Below are positions 17,385-25,769 of a DNA stretch of 64,000 bases, one piece after another. The notes below the pieces were generated by a model that made no database searches, had not been told where the DNA came from, and was given only the letters and a program-made list of their open reading frames with translations. The DNA comes from Paludibacteraceae bacterium. Lineage in GTDB: Bacteria > Bacteroidota > Bacteroidia > Bacteroidales > Paludibacteraceae. Each line of letters begins with the position of its first letter. Within the stretch, counting starts at the first letter, position 1. The stretch is taken from contig JAFVAX010000011.1 in the NCBI GenBank assembly GCA_017480285.1, forward strand, positions 1 to 64,000, in the 5' to 3' direction. The position numbers and the translations under genes were made by a program.

Positions 17385-20126
17385 TCATTTTCCGTATTGT
17401 GTGAATAGATTATCTAATTCTTCCGGTAGATTGACAGACATAACTTTCGTGCGAAGTTCGCTACTTGTGGCAAAATCAAGCCGCTTGAGTGCTTCGCCGG
17501 TGGAAGTTTTGTATAGACGAATAAGTTGAGCACGACCGATAGCGGGATGGTCTGCTGCATACTTTGCCAGAGCCTTAGCCTTACTTACATTGTCATCACG
17601 AGTCGGGTCATGCGGTTCTAAAATATCCAAAATATAATCACCGCCCGATTCACGACGAATAATCAAGAAATCAGGATAAAACGGCTTAGGCGTACCTTTG
17701 TACTCGTGGTACAGAGTCAATGCATCTTTTCCCTTGGACGGATTGCGATACCAACAGCGGAAATCCGGGCGCTTCCGTTCCTCTGTAATGACTCGTTCTT
17801 CCCATCCGTTGAGGCGGATACGGACGGTGCCGGTTATCTCATCAACAAATAAGTGGTCATCGTATTCTTTTCCTGTTTCGTCATTATGGAAGAATATGTT
17901 TTCGCCCAAATTAAACGGAATGTTGCTGACCTCTGCACTATTGCGTACAATGTTGCGATATTGCGTTTTCAGTGTCTCCGACAATTTCGTTGTTTTCTGG
18001 CGATAGGTGTCATTCAGTCGGTTAAACTCTTTTTCCGCCCAATGCACTAACTCTGTCATTTGGTTCTCATCGCACACAAAGAGAATCACATCCACTTTTT
18101 CAATAACATGGTTATCCACATCTCCATATTTTGTTGCGTAGGCTTTGGACACCTCTTCATCGCGGAGTTGTTTATCAGCAATACGCACTTGGCGATCCAA
18201 ATCAACGGATGATTCAGAGAACAGATTGCCCGTTACAGCCGATTTTATTGGCTCACCAAATGCATCATATACATTCGCCAACATTTCAAAGTTCATCACT
18301 TGCTGTTTGGCAGCAGCATATTTGCCAGAGTGTTTGAGCCCAAGAATGTAATTATGTATACGCTCAACGATATTTTCCACCACCTTTTCGCGAGCCATCA
18401 CATCTAATCCCGATATAAGCAGGAAATTTGAAAACTCAAAGAGTGATTTGAGGTAGTCGCTCATTTGGAAATTACGCACTTGATAAGAACGAAGTGCCAA
18501 AGAGTTAATAAACCGTACTATTTTTGAGCGGTCTAATTCATACTCAAAGTCAATGTTCATTTGGGGTACGCAATCGGCTTCACTTGCACAAACAGGAGCG
18601 CAAGCATCCCTGCTTGTGAGAACGGGATCATCCCCACTCGCAGAAACAGCACTCGTGGACGAGTGTGTACCCGTCGGCTCGTCAAACAGCGACAACTGCC
18701 CCTCAGTGTTGATTTTCTTCACTTTGTGGACTGTAGGTCGCGTGGTTAAAACAGTATATGCGCCATGCTCTAATTCATCTCCATAAACGTCTGTTGGCAA
18801 TTCTCCTCCTTCGGAGTTTTGCAGTTCATCCACCACTTGCCCGACTTTGTCAGCATCAAAGTGTGGCAGGAACAACTGCACATCGTTCAGCATATCGTCC
18901 ACTAATATACGCTGCTGAATGGGAGTGCGCACCATGCGCCCGAGTAATTGAGCTATGACAGTTGCGTCTGTATAACGGCGGAAAGACATCATCGTCTCTG
19001 CACGCGGGCAATCCCAACCTGTAGAAAGTGTCTCTTTGAAGAAAACAACACGCGCCATACGATTATCTTGTATCTTGGACGGTTCTTCATAAGGAACATC
19101 CAGACCATTGACAGATATTACTCCTTTGGTATCTCCAAAAGCATGAACGACCTCACCTGTAGAAAATTGCACACCGGCTTTCTGCTCTATCTGACGCAGG
19201 CACTCGTCCAAATCGGTCTCTGTGATATTGCCGTTGGCCCCATTGAGCACTTGTACTACAAAGACAGGTCGTACCATCCAATGGTGTTGCTCTCGGCAAA
19301 ATGTTTCCCAGTGTTGGCATTTGGCGATCCATTCTTCGGTAGCCGCTTGCAAGATAGCCATGTCTTTCTGTTCACTTGCATCCTTAGGATAGTAAATGAT
19401 TACACGGTCTTTGAGCAAACCGGAAGCACGCACTTCATCCGTTGATACGCGCACCTGCTGAATGGTGGCGGAAGAATTTTGCACCAGCATATTAAACCGT
19501 TGGATAGTAGCAGACATACCGATAACTACCGGCACGGGACTAAGACCATCTTTCTCACTACCCAATATAAATTTCTGCATGATAGTCGTTGCGCGTCCTG
19601 CTTCTTTCAGACCTCGCATACCACGGTGTGCTTCGTCAATGATGAAATAGAGGTGGTCTGCCTTTTCTGCAATTGTATTGGACAGCGTTTCATAAATCGT
19701 AAACTGCCGATTATCGGAATGTTTTGTCAGGTTAGACGATGTGCTCAGTTTTTGAGTATTGAGGAAATATATATGTCCTTCTTCTAATGTTTCACAGTCG
19801 AATGAATCATCTTCAATAACAACGCATTGATCCAAACGAATCTTGTCTGCCCGATTGTCAATCTTCTCTTTGGATTGCAGATTCAGTTCCGGCGAGTCGC
19901 TAAGCCACACAAAGATAGCTTCGGGTTGCTCCACATACGTCTCGTTGCCGAAATAGATTTCCTCAATGAGAGCAGACATGATAATCGTTTTACCGGCACC
20001 GGTAGGAGCGGTAAACGATATTACTTGGTTTTGATGCGTCTGTTTATAGAAATTCTGCGCATTTGCACAATTTTTGCGCAGATGCTCTACAGCACGCTTT
20101 TGGAATGTCATCAATTCGTCTTTCAT
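17385..20126 (-). CDS. res: type III restriction enzyme, Res (helicase/nuclease) subunit
   Basis: 913 residues. N-terminal DEAD/DEAH helicase with Walker A PTGAGKT (41-47) and DEAH in IIDEAHRGM, then the helicase C-terminal half (FKETLSTGWDCPRAETMMSFR and QLLGRMVRTP). The C-terminal nuclease-like domain shows YPDFLI...DILEPHD, where the usual PD-ExK lysine is replaced by His, as I recall for some DEAH Res proteins. Together with Mod it forms a type III restriction system cutting unmethylated DNA. About residues 487-520 are a low-complexity insertion encoded by a palindromic repeat. It starts 15 bases after the ATPase gene. Confidence 0.88.
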   Translation of the reverse strand: MKDELMTFQKRAVEHLRKNCANAQNFYKQTHQNQVISFTAPTGAGKTIIMSALIEEIYFGNETYVEQPEAIFVWLSDSPELNLQSKEKIDNRADKIRLDQCVVIEDDSFDCETLEEGHIYFLNTQKLSTSSNLTKHSDNRQFTIYETLSNTIAEKADHLYFIIDEAHRGMRGLKEAGRATTIMQKFILGSEKDGLSPVPVVIGMSATIQRFNMLVQNSSATIQQVRVSTDEVRASGLLKDRVIIYYPKDASEQKDMAILQAATEEWIAKCQHWETFCREQHHWMVRPVFVVQVLNGANGNITETDLDECLRQIEQKAGVQFSTGEVVHAFGDTKGVISVNGLDVPYEEPSKIQDNRMARVVFFKETLSTGWDCPRAETMMSFRRYTDATVIAQLLGRMVRTPIQQRILVDDMLNDVQLFLPHFDADKVGQVVDELQNSEGGELPTDVYGDELEHGAYTVLTTRPTVHKVKKINTEGQLSLFDEPTGTHSSTSAVSASGDDPVLTSRDACAPVCASEADCVPQMNIDFEYELDRSKIVRFINSLALRSYQVRNFQMSDYLKSLFEFSNFLLISGLDVMAREKVVENIVERIHNYILGLKHSGKYAAAKQQVMNFEMLANVYDAFGEPIKSAVTGNLFSESSVDLDRQVRIADKQLRDEEVSKAYATKYGDVDNHVIEKVDVILFVCDENQMTELVHWAEKEFNRLNDTYRQKTTKLSETLKTQYRNIVRNSAEVSNIPFNLGENIFFHNDETGKEYDDHLFVDEITGTVRIRLNGWEERVITEERKRPDFRCWYRNPSKGKDALTLYHEYKGTPKPFYPDFLIIRRESGGDYILDILEPHDPTRDDNVSKAKALAKYAADHPAIGRAQLIRLYKTSTGEALKRLDFATSSELRTKVMSVNLPEELDNLFTQYGK
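18590..18675. repeat. in-frame palindromic repeat inside res
   Basis: Three small hairpins in a row: CAAGCA-TCCC-TGCTTG (18601-18616) preceded by GGAGCGC (18595-18601), GGGAT-C-ATCCC (18624-18634) and CACTCG-TGGA-CGAGTG (18650-18665). The encoded peptide is Ser/Ala/Cys-rich and lies between LSLFDE and MNIDFEYELDRSK, where the conserved protein appears continuous. The reading frame is kept. Same layout as the repeat in mod at 23416-23478. Confidence 0.65.
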
Positions 20127-20141
20127 ATCATCTCTTGCTTG

Positions 20142-21461
20142 TTAGTCATTTTGCTCGCCATTGGCGAGTAATTTGAAATACGCCTCTGTCGCAACCAAAG
20201 GAATGTTTTCCATCCATTCTTGATTGACATATTGTTTCATTGATATACGCAGTCCTTTCATTTGCGACTGATGTTCGTTGATGAATGAATGCAGCGACTT
20301 GCTTTTAACATTCTCTTCTGCCTTTACCTCTATAGGGATGATTCTTCTACCGCATTGCACAAGGAAATCTATCTCTAATTGTGAATTGTCTTTGCTAAAA
20401 TAGTAAGCATATACATCTTCAATAGGACGAATTTGTTGCAAAACAAAGTTCTCAGAAAGTGCTCCTTTGAATTCTGAGAAAACCATATTTCCCGCCAATA
20501 TGTCTTTCGGTTGCGTCTGTGCCATAGCCCCCAATAGCCCTACGTCAAGCAGAAACATCTTGAATGCTGAACTATCTGCATAAAACTTAAGAGGCATCTC
20601 GGGAGTTTTGCATCTGCAGACTTTGTAGACGATACCTGCATCAACAAGCCATTGTAATGCCAACTCAAAATCGGCTGCCCTCGCGCCTTTCTTTATCAAG
20701 CCGAAAATGAACTTCTTGTTTTCTTTTGCCAACTGTGAGGGGATACTCTCCCAAACTTGATGTATGCGCTGCGCCAATATTGTCGTATGTTTGCTGATGT
20801 CGCGGTTATAAGCCTCTAATATATTCATTTGTATCTGCCGTGTCTTCTTTGTGTCGCCGGATTGTAAAAATTCGTTTACCGCTTCCGGCATACCTCCTGT
20901 AAAATAGTACTCACGAAGGCGGTCAGTCAGATACTCTTGCTCTAACTCAATAGCACGCCAATCATTAGACATCAATGCTTCCGTTATTCTTTTTCGTTTA
21001 CATGCCCGCAAATATTCCAAGAATGTCATAGGATACATACTGAGCATATCTACTTTGCCCACCGGGAAACTCTCACCTTTGTGGAGTGTCAATCCTAATA
21101 AAGAGCCGGCAACTGCCACATGCAATAGAGGCAGATTCTCGCAGAAATATTTTAACGATGCAACACCGTTAAACACTTCCTGTATCTCATCGAAAACCAA
21201 AAGCGTCTTACCCGGTACTATCTTTTTGTCCGTGTGATGCTCTATGTCCGTAATAATACGCGAGATGTCAAAATTGCGAAAGAGTTTGTTGGCAAAATCG
21301 TTATTGTGGCAGTTGATATACACGTATGATTCAAATTCGTTTTTGCCGAATTGATTCAAGATATATGTTTTCCCTACCTGCCTTGCACCAAGCAGGATTA
21401 GAGGCTTATGATTTGCATCAAACTTCCATTGTGTTAATCGTTGGTAAACAAATCGTTCCAT
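20142..21461 (-). CDS. AAA ATPase with C-terminal DUF4143 domain
   Basis: 439 residues. N-terminal AAA_14-type P-loop ATPase: Walker A GARQVGKT (about 25-32), Walker B-like LLVFDEIQE, and GSLLGLTL sensor region. The C-terminal DUF4143 nuclease-like part includes FSEFKGALSENFVLQQ and the PD-(D/E)xK-like pattern LEIDFLVQCGRRIIPIEVKAEE. These ATPases are common and often variable in Bacteroidales, and their role is unknown. It lies between mod and res in the same direction, with tandem repeats at 21466-21590 before its start. It could be a passenger gene or an accessory of the restriction system. Confidence 0.88.
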   Translation of the reverse strand: MERFVYQRLTQWKFDANHKPLILLGARQVGKTYILNQFGKNEFESYVYINCHNNDFANKLFRNFDISRIITDIEHHTDKKIVPGKTLLVFDEIQEVFNGVASLKYFCENLPLLHVAVAGSLLGLTLHKGESFPVGKVDMLSMYPMTFLEYLRACKRKRITEALMSNDWRAIELEQEYLTDRLREYYFTGGMPEAVNEFLQSGDTKKTRQIQMNILEAYNRDISKHTTILAQRIHQVWESIPSQLAKENKKFIFGLIKKGARAADFELALQWLVDAGIVYKVCRCKTPEMPLKFYADSSAFKMFLLDVGLLGAMAQTQPKDILAGNMVFSEFKGALSENFVLQQIRPIEDVYAYYFSKDNSQLEIDFLVQCGRRIIPIEVKAEENVKSKSLHSFINEHQSQMKGLRISMKQYVNQEWMENIPLVATEAYFKLLANGEQND

Positions 21462-21465
21462 ATTT

Positions 21466-21590
21466 AAAACTACATTTTTATGAGGGAATAATTTCTAAAA
21501 ACTACATTTTTATGAGGGAATAATTTCTAAAAAAACCGCATTTTTATGAGGGAATAATTTCTAAAAACCACATTTTTATGAGGGAATCAT
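21466..21590. repeat. tandem repeat, four copies of about 31-34 bp
   Basis: Four direct copies, each containing CATTTTTATGAGGGAAT, start at 21466, 21497, 21529 and 21563 (the last truncated). Copies differ mainly in the length of an A run and in one or two bases (ACTACA, ACCGCA, ACCACA). The array fills the gap between the mod stop and the ATPase start, and its last copy overlaps the final codons of mod. Confidence 0.9.
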
Positions 21591-23659
21591 CTCGGTATAT
21601 TGATTCGGAAATTATCTAAGTAGTCACGATAGAGTTGGCAAGTGTGCAAATGTCGCGACGGCATGGCAGTTGTAAGAGCTTTTGACATCTCGCGATACAT
21701 GGATGCACTATCCACTATCAAATAGATGTCGCGGATAGTTTCGTTTTCCTGTACTTGCTGCATAAACTCGGCAAAGGCTTTTGCTTCGTTGAGCACTGCA
21801 AAATCATTTTCGGGTAGTATCAACATATCCGGAACTGCTTCACCTGCTAAAGAAGGACACGCGCCTATGGCACCGGATTTCATCCATAGCAGCGGCAGTA
21901 ACTCGCGGAACTGCTTGCCAAGTGCTACGTTATCCTTGTCAAGAAAACGCAACTTGAAATAGATGCAGTTGCTGTCGAAGCCGTCGGACATCTTGAGGTT
22001 TTCCCCGCCCCCTGTCCCCCTCCCCGCAAGCGGGGCGGGGGAGTTCGTAGTAAGGGACTCCCCCTCTAAGTTAGAGGGGGTTAGGGGGCGTGTGTTTTTA
22101 ACTCCAAGATACTCCCCTTTCAGCGGCACACCGTTTACATCCACGCCGCGTATCGAGCAAACCGTTCTGGGCCAGCAGACATAACGTGCAATACCAAGTT
22201 TCTCCCATTCTTCATCACCCGGTTTGTAGCCTTGTTTGGAGAGTGCTTTTGCTTCTTCGACCGACACTTCGTTATTGGTCACCATGATACAACGGCGATG
22301 ACCACCATCTTCTGCATTGAGCAAATTGACTGCATGAAGCGTTGTTCCACTACCCGCAAAGAAATCCACAATCAACGCATCGGGCTTATTGGCAACAAAG
22401 AACCGTATCGCATCATGAACAGCATAAAGGGATTTTGGGAATGTGAAACGATTGTCGCCGATTACTTTCTTTAATAATGCACTTCCTTGTGTTTGTGCAT
22501 TATGTGAGGCATAATTCCATTGTGTTGTTGGCATTGTTTCTTTTCCATTCATATAAAAGGCTTTAATTGAGCCATCCTCATTTTTACCAACAATTGTAGC
22601 AAGACCTGATTCAATATCAGCAATTTTTCCTGAATATAAGTATTGTAGTATGTATTGTTGAGGCTTATCTGGCTGATATTTACCTACTCTGATATAACCT
22701 TTTTCCAATCGTCTAATGGTTTCTATCGGTTCAGTGGACCACATCATTTCTGTTCCATCTTCTTTAATTGGAAAGACGGCAGTACAACCCTCTATTTGTT
22801 CAACCGAGAATCTATCTACATTTGGTGCAATTGGTTCACCAACTTTAACTATTTGCTTGGTCTGATTATTTACATATATAGGGTAAAACTGATTTGGACG
22901 AGTAGGTCTTAAATTATCACTCCCTTGACGACGAAATGTTCGCCAATCTACTTCTACTATTTCATTCTTTTCTACGATTGGTGTTATGGACATATTCCCA
23001 AAACGAAGGAAATATATGTATTCGTCAGTTCTATTAAAAGAGTCAGGGCGTTGTGTGCCTGTAGGATTTATCACACTACTCACCATTTGCATTCTTGCTT
23101 CCGGGAATAATTCTTCGAGCAGACAACCTAAATGAAGGTATTCTTTTTCGTCGATAGTGACGATGAGTACGGAATCTTTGGGGTTGAGCAGTCGTTTCGC
23201 TAACAATAAGCGACGCTTCATCATGGATAACCATTTACTATGACGATACGTGTCTGCGGTGTCCACATAGTCGTTGTTGTACTTCCAGTCTTTTGCGCCG
23301 GTGTTGTATGGCGGGTCGATATAGATGCAGTCCACCGATGCGGGATAAAGATAAGCAAGCAGTTGCAGTGCATAGTAGTTGTCCGCCTCAATGAGTGCGT
23401 GCCATGGGGTGTCGCTTGGAGCGCGGACGTCCCCGTCCGCACAAGATTGGGATGCGGACGAGGACGACCGCGCTCCAATTACCCAATCTATTACCTCCAA
23501 GCCCGGATAGATAGGTCCATCGTTGAGCCCATCGGGCAAGTGATCTTCAAACACAAGCCCGAAACGTTTGTGCTTCATCACCTTGCGTAACTCCGCCTCT
23601 ATCTGTTGCCGAAGGTTGTCATCTTTTATCTGTTTAATAAGGTCATTTATTGCTGCCAT
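21587..23659 (-). CDS. mod: type III DNA methyltransferase, Mod subunit
   Basis: 690 residues from the ATG at 23659 (MAAINDL); an upstream ATG is in frame but would place the promoter inside the gene. Catalytic DPPY at 115-118 (IDPPYNTG) precedes the SAM-binding FFAGSGTTLHAV, the order of beta-class N6-adenine methyltransferases. Mod methylates one strand of an asymmetric site and directs Res. Two stretches are not family-conserved and come from inserted repeats: residues 61-81 (Ser/Ala-rich) and about 517-557 (Pro/Gly-rich). First gene of the mod-ATPase-res unit. No simple-sequence repeat typical of phase-variable mod genes was seen. Confidence 0.92.
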   Translation of the reverse strand: MAAINDLIKQIKDDNLRQQIEAELRKVMKHKRFGLVFEDHLPDGLNDGPIYPGLEVIDWVIGARSSSSASQSCADGDVRAPSDTPWHALIEADNYYALQLLAYLYPASVDCIYIDPPYNTGAKDWKYNNDYVDTADTYRHSKWLSMMKRRLLLAKRLLNPKDSVLIVTIDEKEYLHLGCLLEELFPEARMQMVSSVINPTGTQRPDSFNRTDEYIYFLRFGNMSITPIVEKNEIVEVDWRTFRRQGSDNLRPTRPNQFYPIYVNNQTKQIVKVGEPIAPNVDRFSVEQIEGCTAVFPIKEDGTEMMWSTEPIETIRRLEKGYIRVGKYQPDKPQQYILQYLYSGKIADIESGLATIVGKNEDGSIKAFYMNGKETMPTTQWNYASHNAQTQGSALLKKVIGDNRFTFPKSLYAVHDAIRFFVANKPDALIVDFFAGSGTTLHAVNLLNAEDGGHRRCIMVTNNEVSVEEAKALSKQGYKPGDEEWEKLGIARYVCWPRTVCSIRGVDVNGVPLKGEYLGVKNTRPLTPSNLEGESLTTNSPAPLAGRGTGGGENLKMSDGFDSNCIYFKLRFLDKDNVALGKQFRELLPLLWMKSGAIGACPSLAGEAVPDMLILPENDFAVLNEAKAFAEFMQQVQENETIRDIYLIVDSASMYREMSKALTTAMPSRHLHTCQLYRDYLDNFRINIPR
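21990..22110. repeat. in-frame insertion of a GC-rich double-hairpin repeat in mod
   Basis: Two G/C-rich dyads: CCCCGCAAGCGGGG (about 22023-22036) and CCCCCTCTAA/TTAGAGGGGG (about 22062-22081). The peptide (TPSNLEGES...NSPAPLAGRGTGGG) is the translation of an intergenic repeat I recognise from many Bacteroidota genomes. The reading frame of mod continues through it. Confidence 0.7.
23416..23478. repeat. 63-bp palindromic repeat inserted in frame in mod
   Basis: Perfect 11-base terminal inverted repeats (TTGGAGCGCGG at 23416-23426, CCGCGCTCCAA at 23468-23478) enclose a second stem GCGGACG-TCCC-CGTCCGC (23423-23440). At 63 bp it is an exact multiple of three and encodes residues 61-81 of Mod. 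Confidence 0.8.
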
Positions 23660-23691
23660 ACTAATATACCGAAATATACTTATATATAGCA

Positions 23692-23722
23692 CAAAAATAC
23701 AAAAAAAATAACAAAATTGCAA
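23692..23722 (-). promoter_or_regulatory. promoter of the mod-ATPase-res operon
   Basis: On the minus strand -33 TTG (23720-23722), 20 bases, -7 TATTTTTG (23692-23699), 32 bases upstream of the chosen mod ATG. Confidence 0.65.
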
Positions 23723-23746
23723 ATAGTTTGAGTTTTAATGCAAAAA

Positions 23747-23780
23747 CAAAAAAACGCATTCTTTTGAATGCGTTTTTTTA
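23747..23780 (-). terminator. intrinsic terminator after the HMA-like gene
   Basis: Perfect 8-bp stem ACGCATTC/GAATGCGT with a TTTT loop (23754-23773), flanked by an A run on the left and a T run on the right. It can act on either strand; on the minus strand it ends the rubredoxin-flavodiiron-HMA-like transcript. Confidence 0.85.
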
Positions 23781-23823
23781 TAAGCATCAGTTTTTATCCC
23801 TTTAACGAAAGGGCAAAAACGGC

Positions 23824-24180
23824 TTATCGCCTTGTGTCGTCACGAACGGCTGGGTTATCAGCCTTAATGCCTGACGATGCCTTGGGGTCGGCAACCTCAA
23901 TCTTCTTTACGGGCTTATTCATATCCTCAAAGGCTTTTTTAAGTCCGTCAAGGTCGTTGTCGCGAGAGTCAAAAACAACCTTTACATTTTGGCGACGAAG
24001 ATCAACAATAACATTTTTCACACCCTTTTGAGCCTCTATATTCTTCTGAATAAGAGCCACTTCGCTTTTGTTTTGAATGCTTACAAAGAACAAAGCCGAT
24101 TTGTCATACGACAGTTTAAGAGCGAAAACACTTGTTGCCATAACAATAACAAGCGAGAGCAACATCATTCTTGTTTTCAT
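23824..24180 (-). CDS. exported small protein with HMA-like fold, unknown function
   Basis: 118 residues: a signal peptide (1 to about 20, ending SVFA), then a beta-alpha-beta-beta-alpha-beta pattern (SALFFVSIQNKSEVALIQKNIE, VKNVIVDLRRQNVKVVF, DLDGLKKAFEDM) like heavy-metal-associated domains, but without the CxxC metal site. The last 25 residues are charged and probably disordered. It follows the flavodiiron gene by 32 bases and is followed by a strong terminator. Confidence 0.65.
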   Translation of the reverse strand: MKTRMMLLSLVIVMATSVFALKLSYDKSALFFVSIQNKSEVALIQKNIEAQKGVKNVIVDLRRQNVKVVFDSRDNDLDGLKKAFEDMNKPVKKIEVADPKASSGIKADNPAVRDDTRR

Positions 24181-24212
24181 ACGAGTAACATTTAATTGGT
24201 TAATAAATATGG

Positions 24213-25376
24213 TTAACTGTTTATTATCTGATTTACAAGCGTTTCTAATTGCGCTTTATCTTGTTCCTTCATCCGGCTTCTAATAGTAACCACGGGTTCT
24301 ACAAGCCTTATATCTTTCATTGTCTCAAGCATCTGCTTCATCACCCGTCCTGCGCTTGGTGCCCACGAGCCGTTCTCAACGAGTGCAACGGTTTTGTTTT
24401 GCCATGCTTTCTGTTGCAAGTGGTGCAGCAAGTTGTGCATCGGCGGGAAAAGTCCTGCATCATACGATGCTGCGAGCAGTATTGCCTTGCCGTATGCAAA
24501 GGCATCTTCGACAGCAAACGACACTTCAGTCTCGGTCAAATCCATAAGGCATACATCTACACCTTTGTCCTGAAGCAACTTAGCCACATACTCTGCTACA
24601 ATTTTCGTGCCACCGTGAATAGAGGCATACCCTACAAACATTCCTTCGCGCTCTGCCTCGTATTTCGACCATATATCGTAAAGACGGATATAGTAGGGCA
24701 AATCGTTGGTCAGTTGCGGTCCGTGAAGCGGATAAATAGCATTCACTTTCAAGCCTGCGACTTTGCGAAGCAGTGTTTGAACTGGTGCTCCATATTTGCC
24801 ACATATATTGAAAAAGTAGCGTCGTGCTTCACACGCCCAATCTTCATCCGTAGGTACCGACAATGCTCCAAACTTGCCAAAAGCGTCAGCAGAGAAGAGG
24901 ATACCTGTCTGCTCCTCAAAACTCACCATCACTTCGGGCCAGTGCACCATCGGTGCTGTAAGGAAACGAAGCGTATGCTTGCCTAAAGACAAAGTGTCGC
25001 CATCCTTGACAGCAACCGCCCTACCTTCAATATCAACATTCTCAAAGAACTGTGGCAACATCTGCAAAGCCTTTTGTGTAGCCACCACTTGCAGGTTTTT
25101 GTATTTCTCCAATAACTTACCTATAAGTGCCGAGTGGTCGGGTTCGAGGTGATGAACGACAAGGTAGTCAGGCGTTCTGCCACAAAGAGCCTTCTCAAGA
25201 TTTTGAAGCCAAAGGTCAGCCTTGCGAATATCAACCGTATCAAGTATGGCACATTTCTCATCGTCAATAAGATAAGAGTTGTATGCCATACCTTCAGGCA
25301 CGGGGTATTGGTTTTCAAACAAGCGGATATCGGTGTCATCAACACCGATATATTTAATCATACTGTCTTGTTGCAT
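24213..25376 (-). CDS. flavodiiron protein (A-type, FprA/ROO-like)
   Basis: 387 residues from the ATG at 25376 (MQQDSM), 4 bases after the rubredoxin stop. N-terminal beta-lactamase-like diiron domain with H76-x-E78-x-D80-H81 (HLEPDH) plus further ligands in HWPEVMVSF and LHGPQL; the C-terminal flavodoxin domain (about 255-387, FVGYASIHGGTKIVAEY). These enzymes reduce O2 to water or NO to N2O in the cytoplasm, taking electrons from rubredoxin. The adjacent rubredoxin fits this and points to an anaerobe protecting itself from oxygen. Confidence 0.93.
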   Translation of the reverse strand: MQQDSMIKYIGVDDTDIRLFENQYPVPEGMAYNSYLIDDEKCAILDTVDIRKADLWLQNLEKALCGRTPDYLVVHHLEPDHSALIGKLLEKYKNLQVVATQKALQMLPQFFENVDIEGRAVAVKDGDTLSLGKHTLRFLTAPMVHWPEVMVSFEEQTGILFSADAFGKFGALSVPTDEDWACEARRYFFNICGKYGAPVQTLLRKVAGLKVNAIYPLHGPQLTNDLPYYIRLYDIWSKYEAEREGMFVGYASIHGGTKIVAEYVAKLLQDKGVDVCLMDLTETEVSFAVEDAFAYGKAILLAASYDAGLFPPMHNLLHHLQQKAWQNKTVALVENGSWAPSAGRVMKQMLETMKDIRLVEPVVTIRSRMKEQDKAQLETLVNQIINS

Positions 25377-25380
25377 TGTC

Positions 25381-25545
25381 TTATTCCTCAGTCGGTTCAA
25401 AGTCTGATTTACCAACACCGCATAGTGGGCATACCCAATCTTCAGGTATATCTTCAAAGGCAGTTCCTGGTGCTATACCGCTATCGGGATCACCTTGCTC
25501 GGGGTCATAAACATAACCGCAAACTGTACATACATACTTTTTCAT
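25381..25545 (-). CDS. rubredoxin
   Basis: 54 residues with the four iron ligands Cys6, Cys9, Cys39 and Cys42 (CTVCGY and CPLCGVGK), the standard rubredoxin spacing, and the full length of the family. A one-iron electron carrier that donates to flavodiiron proteins; the gene for such a partner follows after 4 bases. No clear TAnnTTTG promoter lies just upstream, where the tandem hairpin array is. Confidence 0.95.
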   Translation of the reverse strand: MKKYVCTVCGYVYDPEQGDPDSGIAPGTAFEDIPEDWVCPLCGVGKSDFEPTEE

Positions 25546-25571
25546 AATGTCTTGTTTTTTTAGTTTATACT

Positions 25572-25765
25572 TATTCTTCGGGCTTACGCCCGAAGCAGTT
25601 AACGAAGTCTTTTTATTCGGGCTTACGCCCGAAGCAGTTAACGAAGTCTTTTTATTCGGGCTTACGCCCGAAGCAGTTAACGAAGTCTTTTTATTCGGGC
25701 TTACGCCCGAAGCAGTTAACGAAGTCTTTTTATTCGGGCTTATGCCCGAAGCAGTTAACGAAGTC
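25572..25765. repeat. tandem array of five 39-bp hairpin repeats
   Basis: Five direct copies of a 39-base unit, each holding the dyad TTCGGGC-TTAC-GCCCGAA followed by AGCAGTTAACGAAG. Four copies are essentially identical; the last has a single change in the hairpin loop (TTAT). It fills the gap between two minus-strand genes. Because 39 is divisible by three, a 13-residue repeat peptide can be read on the plus strand, but I see no reason to think it is made. A related 54-bp array is at 27872-28117. Confidence 0.92.
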
Positions 25766-25769
25766 TATA

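Noticed and set aside
21587..23659. Phase-variable mod gene (phasevarion)
   Set aside because: No simple-sequence tract of the kind that switches mod genes was found; the repeats present are longer palindromes that keep the frame.
25572..25765. CRISPR-like array of palindromic repeats
   Set aside because: The 39-bp units are directly adjacent with no unique spacers, and no cas genes are present; it is a tandem repeat.
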